Assembly: GCF_014201195.1 (NCBI RefSeq)
Contig: NZ_JACHDS010000001.1
Span: forward strand, 2,480,001 to 2,544,000
Origin: Nocardiopsis mwathae
GTDB taxonomy: Bacteria; Actinomycetota; Actinomycetes; Streptosporangiales; Streptosporangiaceae
Reading direction: 5' to 3'
Length of the DNA stretch: 64,000 nt
A program made the position numbers and the translations under genes. Of this stretch, positions 26,997 to 38,364 are shown one piece after another. The number at the start of each line of letters is the position of its first letter. The stretch's first letter is position 1. The notes beneath the pieces were generated by a model, which saw only the letters and a list, made by a program, of their open reading frames with translations, searched no databases and was not told the DNA's origin.

Positions 26997-27541
26997 CGGA
27001 TCAACCTCCTCGATCGCGGGACTCTCGCCCTTATCTTGGCCCAACGGGCCCCGACTCAACCTTGATCGTGATGCCCGTTGTGTGCACGTTACCCATTGGA
27101 ATCCCGTACATCCGTACGAACACCGATGCCCCGGGCGAGATTCCGCACCCCGGCGGGACGGACAGCGATCGATCCCACACTCCGGACATCCGACACTGGC
27201 CGCATCCGGCCAGTTTGCAAGGGTTGAAATCGCAACGAATGTCAGCGTTTGACCCCATACGTTCGTATGACCGCTGGTCGTCGCACATGCCCTCACCAGT
27301 GGTTTTCATGCTGAGATGGGATGAACGGATCGTCCTCTCATATTCATAATTTTTGTTTCCTTTTCAACCCTGTTGTTGAAGCGTCCACCGTCTTATAGTC
27401 CCAATCGCCTACCGAATACCCGGTAGGCGCGCGCCGGTGACCCTCCCACAAGGACGGTCCCCGACGTCAGGTTCGACGCCACATCGCCGGCAACGGCGTC
27501 GGCCCTGCCTTGTTCAACCAGACCAGCAAGGAGCAGGGAAC
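26997..27541. other. 545-bp divergent control region between pup and the S1 protease
   Basis: No gene is apparent. The pup ribosome binding site is at 27001-27008. The right half is clearly richer in A/T (about 27300-27400) and probably holds the protease promoter; TTGTTG at about 27373 and TATAGT 15 bases on are a weak candidate. Palindromes are CATACG-tt-CGTATG at 27256-27269 and CGCCTACCG/CGGTAGGCG at 27406-27429. A related CCGTACGAAC box lies near 27112, so a regulator binding GTTCGTAYG is conceivable. Confidence 0.5.
27406..27429. promoter_or_regulatory. Inverted repeat in the protease leader
   Basis: A perfect 9-bp stem CGCCTACCG/CGGTAGGCG with a six-base loop sits about 113 bases before the protease start and about 12 bases after a putative -10 box. 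It may be an operator or a 5' stabilising mRNA hairpin. Confidence 0.4.
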
Positions 27542-28699
27542 GTGCGAACATCCCCCATCTTCAGCGCACTGGGCGCGACAGCCCTCACCCTCGGCCTCAT
27601 CGCCTCCCCCGCGGCGGCGTCCGCCGAAGCCTCCACTGACTCCCCCGACACCGCCCCCCGCGGTGGCGACACCCAGAGCGAAGCACTGATGAACGACCTC
27701 GGCCTGTCCTCCCTCGCCGAGGCCCAGAAGCTGATGGCCGACGAGGCCGAGGCCCGCGACCTCGAAGACACCGTCCGGGAGAAGGCCGGCGACGCGTTCG
27801 GCGGCGCCGTCTTCGACCAGGACAGCGGCAAGCTGACGGTCTCGGTGACCGACGCCTCCGCCGCCAAGGGGCTGGAAGCGCTCGGCGTGGAGACCCGCGT
27901 GGTCGCGCACGGCGAGGACGCCCTCGACGAGGTCGTCGAGGAGCTCAACGACGCCGAGTCCGCTGCCTCCGACGCGGTGACCGGCTGGTACGCCGACCTG
28001 CAGGACGACAGCGTCGTCATCACGGTGCTGCCCGGCGAGACCAAGTCGGCCCACGAGCTCATCGCCGCCGCCGACGTCGACGCCGACACCGTGCGCGTCG
28101 AGGAGAGCGACGAGCGGCCCGAGACCTACGCCAACATCGTCGGCGGCGTCGCCTACCACTTCGGCGGGCGCTGCTCGGTCGGCCACGCCGCCGTCGACAG
28201 CCAGGGACGCCCCGGGTTCACCACCGCCGGGCACTGCGGGCGCGTGGGCACCAACATCACGCTGGGCAACGGCCGGGGCGTCGTCGCCAACAGCATCTTC
28301 CCCAACCGTGACATGGCCTTCGTCCGGGCGACCTCGAACCTGACCCCGACCCCGCTGGTGTCGCGGTACCAGGCCGGTGGGACCGTGCGGGTGACCGGCC
28401 ACCGGGAGGCCAACATCGGCGCCTCCATCTGCCGCTCCGGCTCCACCACCGGCTGGCGCTGCGGCACCATCCAGGCCAAGAACCAGACGGTCCGCTACTC
28501 GCAGGGCGCGGTCCACGGGATGACCCGGACCAACGCGTGCGCCGAGCCCGGTGACTCCGGCGGCTCCTGGGTCAGCGGTGACCAGGCCCAGGGCATGACC
28601 TCCGGCGGCTCGGGCAACTGCCGGACCGGCGGCGTCGTCTTCTACCAGCCGCTGAACCCGACCCTGTCGCAGTTCAACCTGCGCCTCTTCACCGGCTGA
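27542..28699 (+). CDS. Secreted alpha-lytic-type serine protease (S1 family, NAPase-like)
   Basis: This is an extracellular chymotrypsin-like protease made as a prepro-enzyme of 385 residues. A signal peptide ends near ASAEA (about 25-30). The alpha-lytic pro-region spans about 45-196 and would act as a folding catalyst. The mature domain begins near ANIVGG (about 197) and is roughly 189 residues. The triad is His231 (TAGHC), Asp257 (NRDMAF) and Ser339 (GDSGGSW). Six cysteines (211, 232, 297, 307, 333, 360) allow three disulfides. The size matches Nocardiopsis alkaline proteases. The start is GTG at 27542. It lies on the opposite strand inside the proteasome cluster, between pup and dop. Confidence 0.95.
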   Translation: MRTSPIFSALGATALTLGLIASPAAASAEASTDSPDTAPRGGDTQSEALMNDLGLSSLAEAQKLMADEAEARDLEDTVREKAGDAFGGAVFDQDSGKLTVSVTDASAAKGLEALGVETRVVAHGEDALDEVVEELNDAESAASDAVTGWYADLQDDSVVITVLPGETKSAHELIAAADVDADTVRVEESDERPETYANIVGGVAYHFGGRCSVGHAAVDSQGRPGFTTAGHCGRVGTNITLGNGRGVVANSIFPNRDMAFVRATSNLTPTPLVSRYQAGGTVRVTGHREANIGASICRSGSTTGWRCGTIQAKNQTVRYSQGAVHGMTRTNACAEPGDSGGSWVSGDQAQGMTSGGSGNCRTGGVVFYQPLNPTLSQFNLRLFTG

Positions 28700-28763
28700 C
28701 CCGACCGATCGCACCCGATCGGGGTGATCGCCCCCTCCCCCGGGTCCGGTCGCGCACCGGCCC

Positions 28764-28825
28764 GGGGCCTTCGGCCCCTCCAGGGGACAGGCCCCGCCGA
28801 CCGCCGCCACGGCGGTCGGCGGGGC
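28764..28825. terminator. Double hairpin terminator between protease and dop
   Basis: GGGGCC-ttc-GGCCCC occupies 28764-28778. A perfect 15-bp stem GCCCCGCCGACCGCC/GGCGGTCGGCGGGGC with a five-base loop occupies 28791-28825. The two genes converge here, so the hairpins probably terminate both transcripts. Confidence 0.82.
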
Positions 28826-28853
28826 TCGGCCTCATCGATTCGTGGGCCGCCCC

Positions 28854-30374
28854 TCAGCGGCGGCCGCCGGTGAGCACGGCGACCAGGTCGGCGGCCGTCG
28901 GGCAGCGGTCCAGGAGCGCCCCCACGTGCTCCTTGGTGCCGCGCAGCGGCTCCAAGGTCGGGACGCGCTGGAGGGAGTCGTAGCCCGGCAGGTCGAAGAT
29001 GACCGAGTCCCAGGAGGCCGCCGCCACCGAGTCCGCGTACTGGGCCAGGCAGCGGCCGCGGAAGTAGGCCCGGGTGTCCTCCGGCGGCTCGGTGATGGAG
29101 CGCTCCACATCGGCGTCGTCGAGCAGGCGCTCCATCCGTCCGCGCGCCGCCAGCCGGTTGTACAGGCCCCGCTCCGGGCGCACGTCGGAGTACTGCAGGT
29201 CGACGAGCTCCAGCCGGTGGTGGCCCCAGTCCAGGCCGTCGCGGCTGCGGTAGCCCTCCAGCAGCTTGAGCTTGGCCACCCAGTCGAGCTCCTCGGCCAG
29301 CTGCATGGGGTCCTCGGTCAGCCGGTCGAGGGTCGACTCCCAGCGGTCGAGCACGTCGGCGGTGTCGGCGTCGACGTCGGTGCCGTAGCGGTCCTGGACG
29401 TACTTGCGGGCCTGGTCGAGGTACTCGCGCTGGATCTGGACGGCGGTCATCCGGCGGCCGTCGCGCAGCCGCGCGGTGTGCGTGAGCCCGGGGTCGTGGG
29501 AGAAGGCGCGCAGGTCGGCGACGGGGGTGTCCAGGGTCAGGTCGACGCTGATGAACCCGTCCTCGATCATGGCGAGCACGATGGAGGTGGTGCCGAGCTT
29601 GAGGTAGGTGGAGACCTCGCTCATGTTGGCGTCGCCGATGATCACGTGCAGGCGGCGGTACTTGTCGGGGTCGGCGTGCGGCTCGTCGCGCGTGTTGATG
29701 ATGGGGCGCTTCAGGGTGGTCTCCAGGCCCACCTCGACCTCGAAGAAGTCGGCGCGCTGGCTGATCTGGAAGCCGTTGTCGCGGCCGTCGGCGCCGATAC
29801 CCACACGCCCGGCCCCGCAGATGACCTGGCGGGAGACGAAGAAGGGGATGAGGTGCCGGACGATGTCGCCGAACGCGGTGGCCCGGCGCATCAGGTAGTT
29901 CTCGTGGCAGCCGTAGGAGGCGCCCTTGTTGTCGGTGTTGTTCTTGTAGAGCTGGATGGGGTCGACCCCGGGGATGGCGCCGGCCCGCCGGGCGGCGTCG
30001 GCCATCACCCGCTCGCCGGCCTTGTCCCACAGCACGGCGTCGAGGGGGTTGGTGACCTCGGGCGCGGAGTACTCGGGGTGGGCGTGGTCGACGTACAACC
30101 GCGCGCCGTTGGTGAGGATGACGTTGGCCAGCCCGAGATCCTCATCGGTCAGCTGGGTGGGGTCGGCCACCTCCCGAGCCAGGTCGAAGCCGCGCGCGTC
30201 GCGCAGCGGATTCTCCTCCTCGAAGTCCCACCGGGCCTTGCGGGCCCGGGCGGCAGAGGCCGCCAGGTAGGCGTTGACCACCTGCGTAGAGGACACCATC
30301 GCGTTGGCTCCGGGATTGCCGGGTACGGAGATGCCGTACTCGGTCTCGATGCCCATTATCCGCCGAACACTCAT
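28854..30374 (-). CDS. dop: Depupylase / deamidase Dop
   Basis: Dop removes Pup from conjugates and, where Pup ends in Gln, deamidates it. It is homologous to PafA. The 506-residue product opens [16 protein letters not shown] with the metal-binding Glu. It has the extra Dop loop absent from PafA in the region after SAAR (about residues 40-75) and the catalytic Asp in [14 protein letters not shown]. The conserved [20 protein letters not shown] and [20 protein letters not shown] follow. Because the local Pup already ends in Glu, Dop here should act mainly as a depupylase. It lies between mpa and pup on the same strand. Confidence 0.96.
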   Translation of the reverse strand: MSVRRIMGIETEYGISVPGNPGANAMVSSTQVVNAYLAASAARARKARWDFEEENPLRDARGFDLAREVADPTQLTDEDLGLANVILTNGARLYVDHAHPEYSAPEVTNPLDAVLWDKAGERVMADAARRAGAIPGVDPIQLYKNNTDNKGASYGCHENYLMRRATAFGDIVRHLIPFFVSRQVICGAGRVGIGADGRDNGFQISQRADFFEVEVGLETTLKRPIINTRDEPHADPDKYRRLHVIIGDANMSEVSTYLKLGTTSIVLAMIEDGFISVDLTLDTPVADLRAFSHDPGLTHTARLRDGRRMTAVQIQREYLDQARKYVQDRYGTDVDADTADVLDRWESTLDRLTEDPMQLAEELDWVAKLKLLEGYRSRDGLDWGHHRLELVDLQYSDVRPERGLYNRLAARGRMERLLDDADVERSITEPPEDTRAYFRGRCLAQYADSVAAASWDSVIFDLPGYDSLQRVPTLEPLRGTKEHVGALLDRCPTAADLVAVLTGGRR

Positions 30375-30570
30375 GATGAGAGGTTATCCACCGTCGGGTC
30401 ATCTTGAACTCCGCGTAGCGAATTGTGGCCCAACGGCCGCCTTCTTATGCGACTTATGGCACCCGGGTGCCCGGTGGGAAAGGAGATGTCGCACCCCGCC
30501 CGACCCGGGTGGCCGCGTGTCGCTTCCCGGCCGCGGTTCGGCGCGCCGAACCGCGGATCCGCGGGCACGC

Positions 30571-30603
30571 CAGCAGCCCGCCGGGGGCTCCGGCGGGCTG
30601 CTG
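30571..30603 (-). terminator. Terminator hairpin downstream of mpa
   Basis: A perfect 14-bp stem (CAGCAGCCCGCCGG with its complement) and five-base loop lie 11 bases past the mpa stop and before dop. mpa transcription is therefore probably separated from dop. Confidence 0.78.
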
Positions 30604-30613
30604 CGCCGCGTCG

Positions 30614-32380
30614 TTACAGGTACTGGCCGGTGTTGGCCACCGTGTCGATGGACCGGCCGGAATCCGCGCCCTTCTTGCCGGACACCAGGGTCCGGATGTA
30701 GACGATGCGCTCGCCCTTCTTACCGGAGATGCGCGCCCAGTCGTCGGGGTTGGTGGTGTTGGGCAGGTCCTCGTTCTCGCTGAACTCGTCCACGCAGGCC
30801 TGCATGAGGTGGGAGACCCGCAGGCCCTTGGCCTGGTGGTCGATGAAGTCCTTGATCGCCATCTTCTTGGCCCGGTCGACGATGTTCTCGATCATCGCGC
30901 CGGAGTTGAAGTCCTTGAAGTACAGGACCTCCTTGTCACCGTTGGCGTAGGTGACCTCCAGGAAGCGGTTCTCCTCGGTCTCGGTGTACATCCGCTCGAC
31001 CACGCGCTGGATCATCGCGTCGACCGTCGCGGAGGTCGACCCGCCGTGCTCGGCCAGGTCGTCCTCGTGGAGGGGCAGCGTGGTGGTGATGTACTTGGAG
31101 AAGATGTCGCGCGCGGCCTCGGCGTCGGGCCGCTCGATCTTGATCTTGACATCGAGGCGGCCGGGCCGCAGGATCGCCGGGTCGATCATGTCCTCGCGGT
31201 TGGAGGCACCGATGACGATGACGTTCTCCAGGCCCTCCACACCGTCGATCTCGCTGAGCAGCTGGGGGACGATGGTGTTCTCGACATCGCTGGACACACC
31301 CGACCCGCGGGTACGGAAGATGGAGTCCATCTCGTCGAAGAACACGATGACCGGCGTGCCCTCGCCGGCCTTCTCACGGGCACGCTGGAAGACCAGGCGG
31401 ATGTGCCGCTCGGTCTCGCCCACGTACTTGTTGAGCAGCTCGGGACCCTTGATGTTGAGGAAGAAGCTCTTGCCGACGTCGTGGCCGGTCTTCTCCGCGA
31501 CCTGCTTGGCCAGCGAGTTGGCGACGGCCTTGGCGATGAGGGTCTTGCCGCAGCCGGGGGGACCGTAGAGCAGCACGCCCTTGGGCGGGCGCAGCTGGTG
31601 CTCGTAGAAGAGGTCCTTGTGCAGGTAGGGCAGCTCGACGGCGTCGCGGATCATCTCGATCTGGCCGCTGAGCCCGCCGATGTCGGTGTAGGAGATGTCG
31701 GGGACCTCTTCGAGGATGAGCTCCTCGACCTCCGACTTGGGGATGCGCTCGTAGACGTAGCCGGACCGCGGCTCCAGCAGCAGGGAGTCGCCCGGACGGA
31801 CCGGTTCGTCGCGCAGCGGCTCGGCGAGCCGGACGATCCGCTCCTCGTCGTGGTTGGAGATCACCAGAGCACGGTCGCCCTCAAGGAACTCCTTGAGCAT
31901 GACGACCTCGCCCACGGTCTCGAACGACTGCGCCTCGACGACGTTGAAGGCCTCGTTGAGCATGACCTCCTGGCCGGGGCGCAGCTCCTCGATGTCGACC
32001 GAGGGGCTGACGTTCACGCGCATCTTGCGGCCGTTGGTGAAGATCTCGACCGTCTCGTCGTCGCGCGTCTCCAGGAAGATCCCGAACCCGGACGGCGGCT
32101 GCGCGAGCCGGTCGACCTCCTCCTTCAGCGCCACGATCTGGTCGCGCGCTTCCTTCAGGGTCGCCACAAGGCGTTCGTTCTGACCGTTGGCCGCGGCGAG
32201 GTTCGCCTGCGCCTCGCGGAGCCGGTCTTCCAACAGCCGCACGTGGCGGGGGGAGTCCGCGAGCTTGCGCCGGACTACGCTGAGTTCCTTTTCCAAATAG
32301 GAGACCTGAGCGGTGAGTTCCGCGACTTCACGGTCGCGCTCCGTCTGACGCTCGTCGTCGCGTTCGGCCACGTCCGCCAC
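30614..32380 (-). CDS. mpa: Proteasome-associated AAA ATPase Mpa/ARC
   Basis: Mpa forms a hexamer that binds Pup through N-terminal coiled coils, unfolds the substrate and feeds it to the 20S core. The 588-residue protein has a coiled coil at about 15-92, two OB-type domains (about 97-225) and one AAA module. Walker A is GPPGCGKT at 273-280, with Walker [10 protein letters not shown] and the arginine-finger region [17 protein letters not shown]. It ends in GQYL, the penultimate-Tyr tail that docks into PrcA pockets. It is followed by a strong terminator, with trmI upstream, as in other actinobacteria. Confidence 0.97.
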   Translation of the reverse strand: MADVAERDDERQTERDREVAELTAQVSYLEKELSVVRRKLADSPRHVRLLEDRLREAQANLAAANGQNERLVATLKEARDQIVALKEEVDRLAQPPSGFGIFLETRDDETVEIFTNGRKMRVNVSPSVDIEELRPGQEVMLNEAFNVVEAQSFETVGEVVMLKEFLEGDRALVISNHDEERIVRLAEPLRDEPVRPGDSLLLEPRSGYVYERIPKSEVEELILEEVPDISYTDIGGLSGQIEMIRDAVELPYLHKDLFYEHQLRPPKGVLLYGPPGCGKTLIAKAVANSLAKQVAEKTGHDVGKSFFLNIKGPELLNKYVGETERHIRLVFQRAREKAGEGTPVIVFFDEMDSIFRTRGSGVSSDVENTIVPQLLSEIDGVEGLENVIVIGASNREDMIDPAILRPGRLDVKIKIERPDAEAARDIFSKYITTTLPLHEDDLAEHGGSTSATVDAMIQRVVERMYTETEENRFLEVTYANGDKEVLYFKDFNSGAMIENIVDRAKKMAIKDFIDHQAKGLRVSHLMQACVDEFSENEDLPNTTNPDDWARISGKKGERIVYIRTLVSGKKGADSGRSIDTVANTGQYL

Positions 32381-32572
32381 CTCCCTATGAAGAGGACGAC
32401 TACTCGGAACCCTACCTACCCGTGGACTGTTCCTAACCTCCGGCGTCCGGCCAGTGTGGAAGGCCTCACTTTTTGATCTTGTAAACCCCTAGGTCACCCT
32501 GGTAAGTCCGCGCGCGCCGTAATGAGAAAGTAACGTTCGCACCCAGGTCCGCGGCCTGATCCGGCCACCGGA

Positions 32573-32604
32573 GCGCGGCCGCGGCGCCGAGGCCGCGGCC
32601 GCGC
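32573..32604 (-). terminator. Terminator hairpin downstream of trmI
   Basis: A 13-bp perfect stem GCGCGGCCGCGGC/GCCGCGGCCGCGC with a six-base loop lies 17 bases beyond the trmI stop and about 190 bases before the mpa start. Confidence 0.7.
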
Positions 32605-32621
32605 GCGCCGGACGGCTCCGC

Positions 32622-34599
<1,978 letters not shown>

Positions 34600-35129
34600 C
34601 GCCCCGGCGACGGAGCCGGACCGGCCGCGGACCGCACACGGGGCCTGGGGCGTGTTCGGCGGTGTCCTTCCCCATCGCCGGGGCGCGGGTCGGGCCGAGG
34701 TAGAGGGGTCCCCGGCCCGCCACGGCACCGACCGCGGACGTCCCCGGTGCGGGCGGCAGCACGGCGCGCTGGATGCGGCATGCGGGACCGAAGACGATCG
34801 CGTCGGCCGCCCCGATGACCCCGTCCATTCCGCGCCTCCGGCCCGCAGGAGCACAGCTCGACCGTGAGACCGCCGAGCACCCGGAGCCGGCCCCGCCTCG
34901 GCGTCCGAGGCGGGGCCGCGCCCGACCGCACCGGGCGTGCCCTGCGGAGAGGCTCAACGGTCATCGGCGCTCCGACTCCGAACCGAGATCGACTCGATCC
35001 CCCGGTGACGTCCGCCCCTCAACTGTGCACCGGAACCCCGCCCCCGAGCCGCCGCTATGCGCCCCGCGCATTGCCCCATTTTTCCTCCTCATAGCCACGG
35101 AGGGGGGTGCACCCGCCTAATCTAGGCTC
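34600..35129. other. 530-bp region without a confident gene
   Basis: Between ppgK and the XRE regulator there is only the doubtful minus-strand frame starting at 34828 and a strong hairpin at 34889-34917. The last 100 bases are less G/C-rich and should hold the promoter of the regulator gene. Confidence 0.6.
34889..34917 (+). terminator. Terminator-like hairpin
   Basis: A perfect 12-bp stem GGCCCCGCCTCG/CGAGGCGGGGCC with a five-base loop lies 290 bases past ppgK. It may end the ppgK transcript. Confidence 0.6.
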
Positions 35130-36425
35130 ATGCCTCAGCGTGACGGCGTACTCGCGCCGGAGTTCTGGTCCCGCTCCGCACTGGCCACCGCGCTGGCCAC
35201 ATGCGACATGGCGGTCATCGTCGAGGAGGTCCGGCTCGCCCGCGGATGGTCCCAGGGTGAGCTGGCACGGGTCGTGGGCTACTCGCAGAGCTGGGTCTCC
35301 CGCGTGGTCAACGGGCAGCAGTCGCTGACCGTCGACCAGGTCCGCGAGATCGCGGAGCGGCTCGACGTCCCCATCCACTTGCTCCGGTTCACGCGCAAGG
35401 CTGCATCGGGGAGGGGGGCGGATCCGACGAGACGCAGAGACTTCGGGCGGGTCGTCGCCGCCACGGCGGTGACACTGCCCGCCATGGCGGCGGGCCCGAC
35501 GGCGCCCGCCGCGCCTTGGCCCGATATCGACCTCGGCGAGAACACCGCGGCCGCGCTGCGCGCCATCACCGGCGCCCAGCGGCGGCTCGACGCCGCGGCC
35601 CCCGCCCGCGACCTGGCCGGAGCGGCAGGCTCCCACCTGGACCTGATCACCCGCACCCTGGAGCGGGCCGAGCACACGCCCTTCGCGCCGCAGATCGCCG
35701 CGGCGGCGAGCGAGGCCGCGGGGTTCACCGCCTGGCTCCACACCGACATGGGCGACGCCGGGACCGCGCGCCGCCACTACCGCGCCGCCATCGTCCACGC
35801 CCGGCACTCCGACGACCGCCTGCTGACCGCCTACATGATCGGCAGCCTCGCCGCGTTCGAGATCGACACCGGCGATCCCGAGCTGGGGCTGGCCCTGACC
35901 CGAGAGGCCGGGCGGCAGCTCGGCCCCGACGCCCACCCCACCGCCTGCGCCTGGCTGGCATGCGTACGTGCGCTGGGCCGCTCCGCGCTCGGAGCGGCCT
36001 CGGCGGCCTCCCGCGACATCGCCGCGGCCGAGGCAGGGGTGGACCGGGTCGACAACAGCGACCCGCCCTGGCCCTGGGTGTTCGCCTTCGACCACGCCAA
36101 GGTCGCCGGCTACCGGGCGCTGGCGGGGGTGCGGCTGCGCCGTCCGCACGAGGCGCGTGCGGCCTTCGGCGAGGCTTTCGGCGGTGCCCGGCCCACGGGC
36201 AAGCAGGGTGCGGTGCTGCAGGTCGAGCTCGCGTCGGCGCACGCCGACGCCGGGGACGTCGACGAGGCCTTCCGCCTGGCCGCCGAGGCGCTCGGCACCG
36301 GAGTGCGGATGCACTCCGAGCGGGTGATCGGCCGGGTCCGCCGGTTCCGCCGCGCCTACCGCGGTCCGTGTGCCCGCAGCGTGCGGGAGTTCGACGCGCA
36401 GCTCACCGGCCTGCTCTCGGCCTAG
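35130..36425 (+). CDS. XRE-type helix-turn-helix regulator with TPR-like C-terminus
   Basis: The 431-residue protein has an N-terminal lambda-repressor-like HTH at about 27-90 (VEEVRLARGWSQGELARVVGYSQSWVSRVVNG). A Lys/Arg-rich linker and a mostly helical Ala/Arg-rich C-terminus follow, with repeated helix pairs (AGTARRHYRAAIVHARHSDD, DPELGLALTREAGRQLG, DVDEAFRLAAEAL) like TPR sensor domains. It is probably a ligand- or peptide-responsive regulator of the type common in filamentous actinobacteria. It is followed 148 bases later by the SLOG-type gene on the same strand, which may be its target or partner. The start is the ATG at 35130. Confidence 0.88.
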   Translation: MPQRDGVLAPEFWSRSALATALATCDMAVIVEEVRLARGWSQGELARVVGYSQSWVSRVVNGQQSLTVDQVREIAERLDVPIHLLRFTRKAASGRGADPTRRRDFGRVVAATAVTLPAMAAGPTAPAAPWPDIDLGENTAAALRAITGAQRRLDAAAPARDLAGAAGSHLDLITRTLERAEHTPFAPQIAAAASEAAGFTAWLHTDMGDAGTARRHYRAAIVHARHSDDRLLTAYMIGSLAAFEIDTGDPELGLALTREAGRQLGPDAHPTACAWLACVRALGRSALGAASAASRDIAAAEAGVDRVDNSDPPWPWVFAFDHAKVAGYRALAGVRLRRPHEARAAFGEAFGGARPTGKQGAVLQVELASAHADAGDVDEAFRLAAEALGTGVRMHSERVIGRVRRFRRAYRGPCARSVREFDAQLTGLLSA

Positions 36426-36573
36426 CGACGGGTTCCGTCGGCCGCCGGGCCGGCCTTCGCGGCCGCTTCCTCTCCGGGGCGCGACGCCACCGTGTGCGAG
36501 GTTGAAGTAGAAACCGTTGAACAGGCGGGTAGTTCCCCTTCACACGGCACCGGACTCCGGGGAGGGGTTCACG

Positions 36574-37053
36574 ATGACCTTGCGACGCATCGCCATCACG
36601 GGTCACCGGGGGCTTCCCCCGGACGTGGCGCAGGCCGTCGACACCGCGCTGCGCGACCACCTCGCGCCGTTCGACGGGGACATGGTGGGGATGTCCTGCC
36701 TGGCCGACGGTGCCGATGCGATCTTCGCCCGCGCGGTCGTGGACGCGGGGGCACCGCTGGAGGTGGTCGTCCCGGCCGAGGCCTACCGCGATGCCCTGCC
36801 GGCCGAGCACCACCCCGAGTACGACGCGCTGCTGCGACGGGCGGTGCTGGTGCACCGCCTCCCCCACCTGGAGTCGACGCCCGAGGCGCACATGGACGCG
36901 GGGCGCCACATGGTGGACCACTGCGACGAGCTGGTGGCGGTCTGGGACGGCGGGCCGTCACGCGGTGAGGGCGGAACCGCCGACGTCGTCGGCTACGCCA
37001 ACGCCCAGGAGTGCCCGGTAGTGGTGGTCTGGCCCCAGGGCGCCCGACGGTGA
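36574..37053 (+). CDS. SLOG-superfamily (DprA/YspA-like) protein
   Basis: This 159-residue protein looks like a Rossmann-like SLOG domain. A first strand and glycine-containing loop (RIAITGHRGLP) are followed by MSCLADGADAIFARAVVDAG, EVVVPAEAYRDALP and the acidic VDHCDELVAVWDGGPSRGEGGTADVVGYA. SLOG domains bind nucleotides or nucleotide-derived ligands. Some act in DNA uptake, cytokinin-type chemistry or nucleotide-signalled defence. I chose the ATG at 36574 because GGGGAGGGG lies just upstream. It stands 148 bases after the XRE/TPR-like regulator and may form a functional pair with it. No effector domain is fused. Confidence 0.75.
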   Translation: MTLRRIAITGHRGLPPDVAQAVDTALRDHLAPFDGDMVGMSCLADGADAIFARAVVDAGAPLEVVVPAEAYRDALPAEHHPEYDALLRRAVLVHRLPHLESTPEAHMDAGRHMVDHCDELVAVWDGGPSRGEGGTADVVGYANAQECPVVVVWPQGARR

Positions 37054-37135
37054 TGCCTGCCTTCCCGGGACGACCCCGGACACCGATCGGGCGAAACGGA
37101 CACCGTGCGACGTGTGCCCGTCACCGTCGTCGGGG

Positions 37136-38299
37136 TCAGCGCCGGAAGGCGGCCTCCACGTCGCGGACGCGCAGCACCCCGTGGACCGAGCCGTCCTCCT
37201 CGACCAGCAGGTAGTCGGGAACCGGGTGGCGGCGCAGCTCACCCAGCAGCTCCTCGCCGTCCAGATCGGCGCCGATGACCGAGGCGGAGGTGATCGCGCG
37301 CGCGACGCTGGCCACCGGCACCCAGGGAAGGCGCGTGTCGGGGACGGCGGCGGCGGCGTCCTCGTCGACGATCGAGGTGGGGGTGCCCGCGGCGTCGACG
37401 ACCAGGATCGCCCCGGCGTCGGCCTCCTGCATCCGGCGCCGCGCTTCGGCCAGCGGGGTGTCGGCCGCCACCGCGACGGGGCGCCGGGCCAGCAGCCGGG
37501 CGCGCAGCCGCGGGATGCGTTCGCGGAGCCGTGCCGTGCGCAGCGCCGATCCGGCGCCCATCCAGATGAAGGCGCCCAGCAGGACGCCCCACAGCACCGC
37601 GAACACGCTCGGGGTGGTCTGCTGCCACCAGGCGAAGAGGAACGGCAGGCTCACGACGACCGCGGCGAGCAGCCGGCCGCCCCACGCCGCGACCACGGTT
37701 CCGGCGGTGGGCCGACGCGTCGCCTGCCACACGGCGGCGCGCACCAGCCGCCCGCCGTCCAGCGGCAGCCCCGGCAGCAGGTTGAACAGGCCGACCAGCA
37801 GGTTGGCGACCCACAGCTGCCACAGCAGCACACCGACGATGGTGAACGGGTCGACCAGGCCGTAGGCGACGTAGCCGAGCCCCGCCAGCACCAGCGACAG
37901 CAGCGGCCCGGAGAAGGCGACCCAGAACTCCTGGCGCGCGGTGGGCGCCTCGCGCTCGATCTCGGAGACGCCGCCGAGCATGTAGAGGGTGATCCGGCGG
38001 ACCGGCAGCCCGTACATGCGGGCGACCACGGAGTGCGCCAGCTCGTGCACGAGCACCGAGGCGTACAGCAGCACCGCGAAGACGAAGGCCACCGCGTAGG
38101 AGAGCCCGCCCAGCGCCAGGGTGCGGTCGACCACCGGCTGGTAGAGCACGGTGATGATCACGGCGATGACGATCCACGAGGGGGTCACGTAGACGGGGAT
38201 GCCGAAGGGCCGTCCCATGAGCAGCCCCGCGCTGCGGGCGGAGGGGCGGGAGCCGTTCTCCGGCGGGGTGGGGGTCGTCGCACTGCCGTGTTCGGTCAC
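37136..38299 (-). CDS. M50 site-2-type metalloprotease with CBS domains
   Basis: This intramembrane zinc protease, 387 residues from the GTG at 38299, has several transmembrane helices. The zinc motif HELAH (LLYASVLVHELAHSVVARMYG) and the second metal-site motif NLLPGLPLDGGR lie within membrane segments. The C-terminal third (about 285-385) is a CBS pair (PVAVAADTPLAEARRRMQE; DYLLVEEDGSVHGVLRVRDVE) that should sense an adenosyl ligand. It may process anti-sigma factors or clear signal-peptide remnants. It is divergent from the RecB-like gene with only 65 bases between starts. Confidence 0.92.
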   Translation of the reverse strand: MTEHGSATTPTPPENGSRPSARSAGLLMGRPFGIPVYVTPSWIVIAVIITVLYQPVVDRTLALGGLSYAVAFVFAVLLYASVLVHELAHSVVARMYGLPVRRITLYMLGGVSEIEREAPTARQEFWVAFSGPLLSLVLAGLGYVAYGLVDPFTIVGVLLWQLWVANLLVGLFNLLPGLPLDGGRLVRAAVWQATRRPTAGTVVAAWGGRLLAAVVVSLPFLFAWWQQTTPSVFAVLWGVLLGAFIWMGAGSALRTARLRERIPRLRARLLARRPVAVAADTPLAEARRRMQEADAGAILVVDAAGTPTSIVDEDAAAAVPDTRLPWVPVASVARAITSASVIGADLDGEELLGELRRHPVPDYLLVEEDGSVHGVLRVRDVEAAFRR

Positions 38300-38364
38300 G
38301 CTGCCCAGGCTACGCGGTGCGCGCGTGCCCCGCGCCCGGGCGCTCCCGCATAGGCTGGTGCGCC

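Noticed and set aside
26997-27296. An N-terminal extension of Pup of about 100 residues
   Set aside because: A perfect AGGAGG precedes the ATG at 26996 and the product then matches Pup length; the extension has no family counterpart.
23262-32380. The Pup-proteasome cluster as a new system
   Set aside because: All components are known and complete; only the inserted protease and the Pup terminus are notable.
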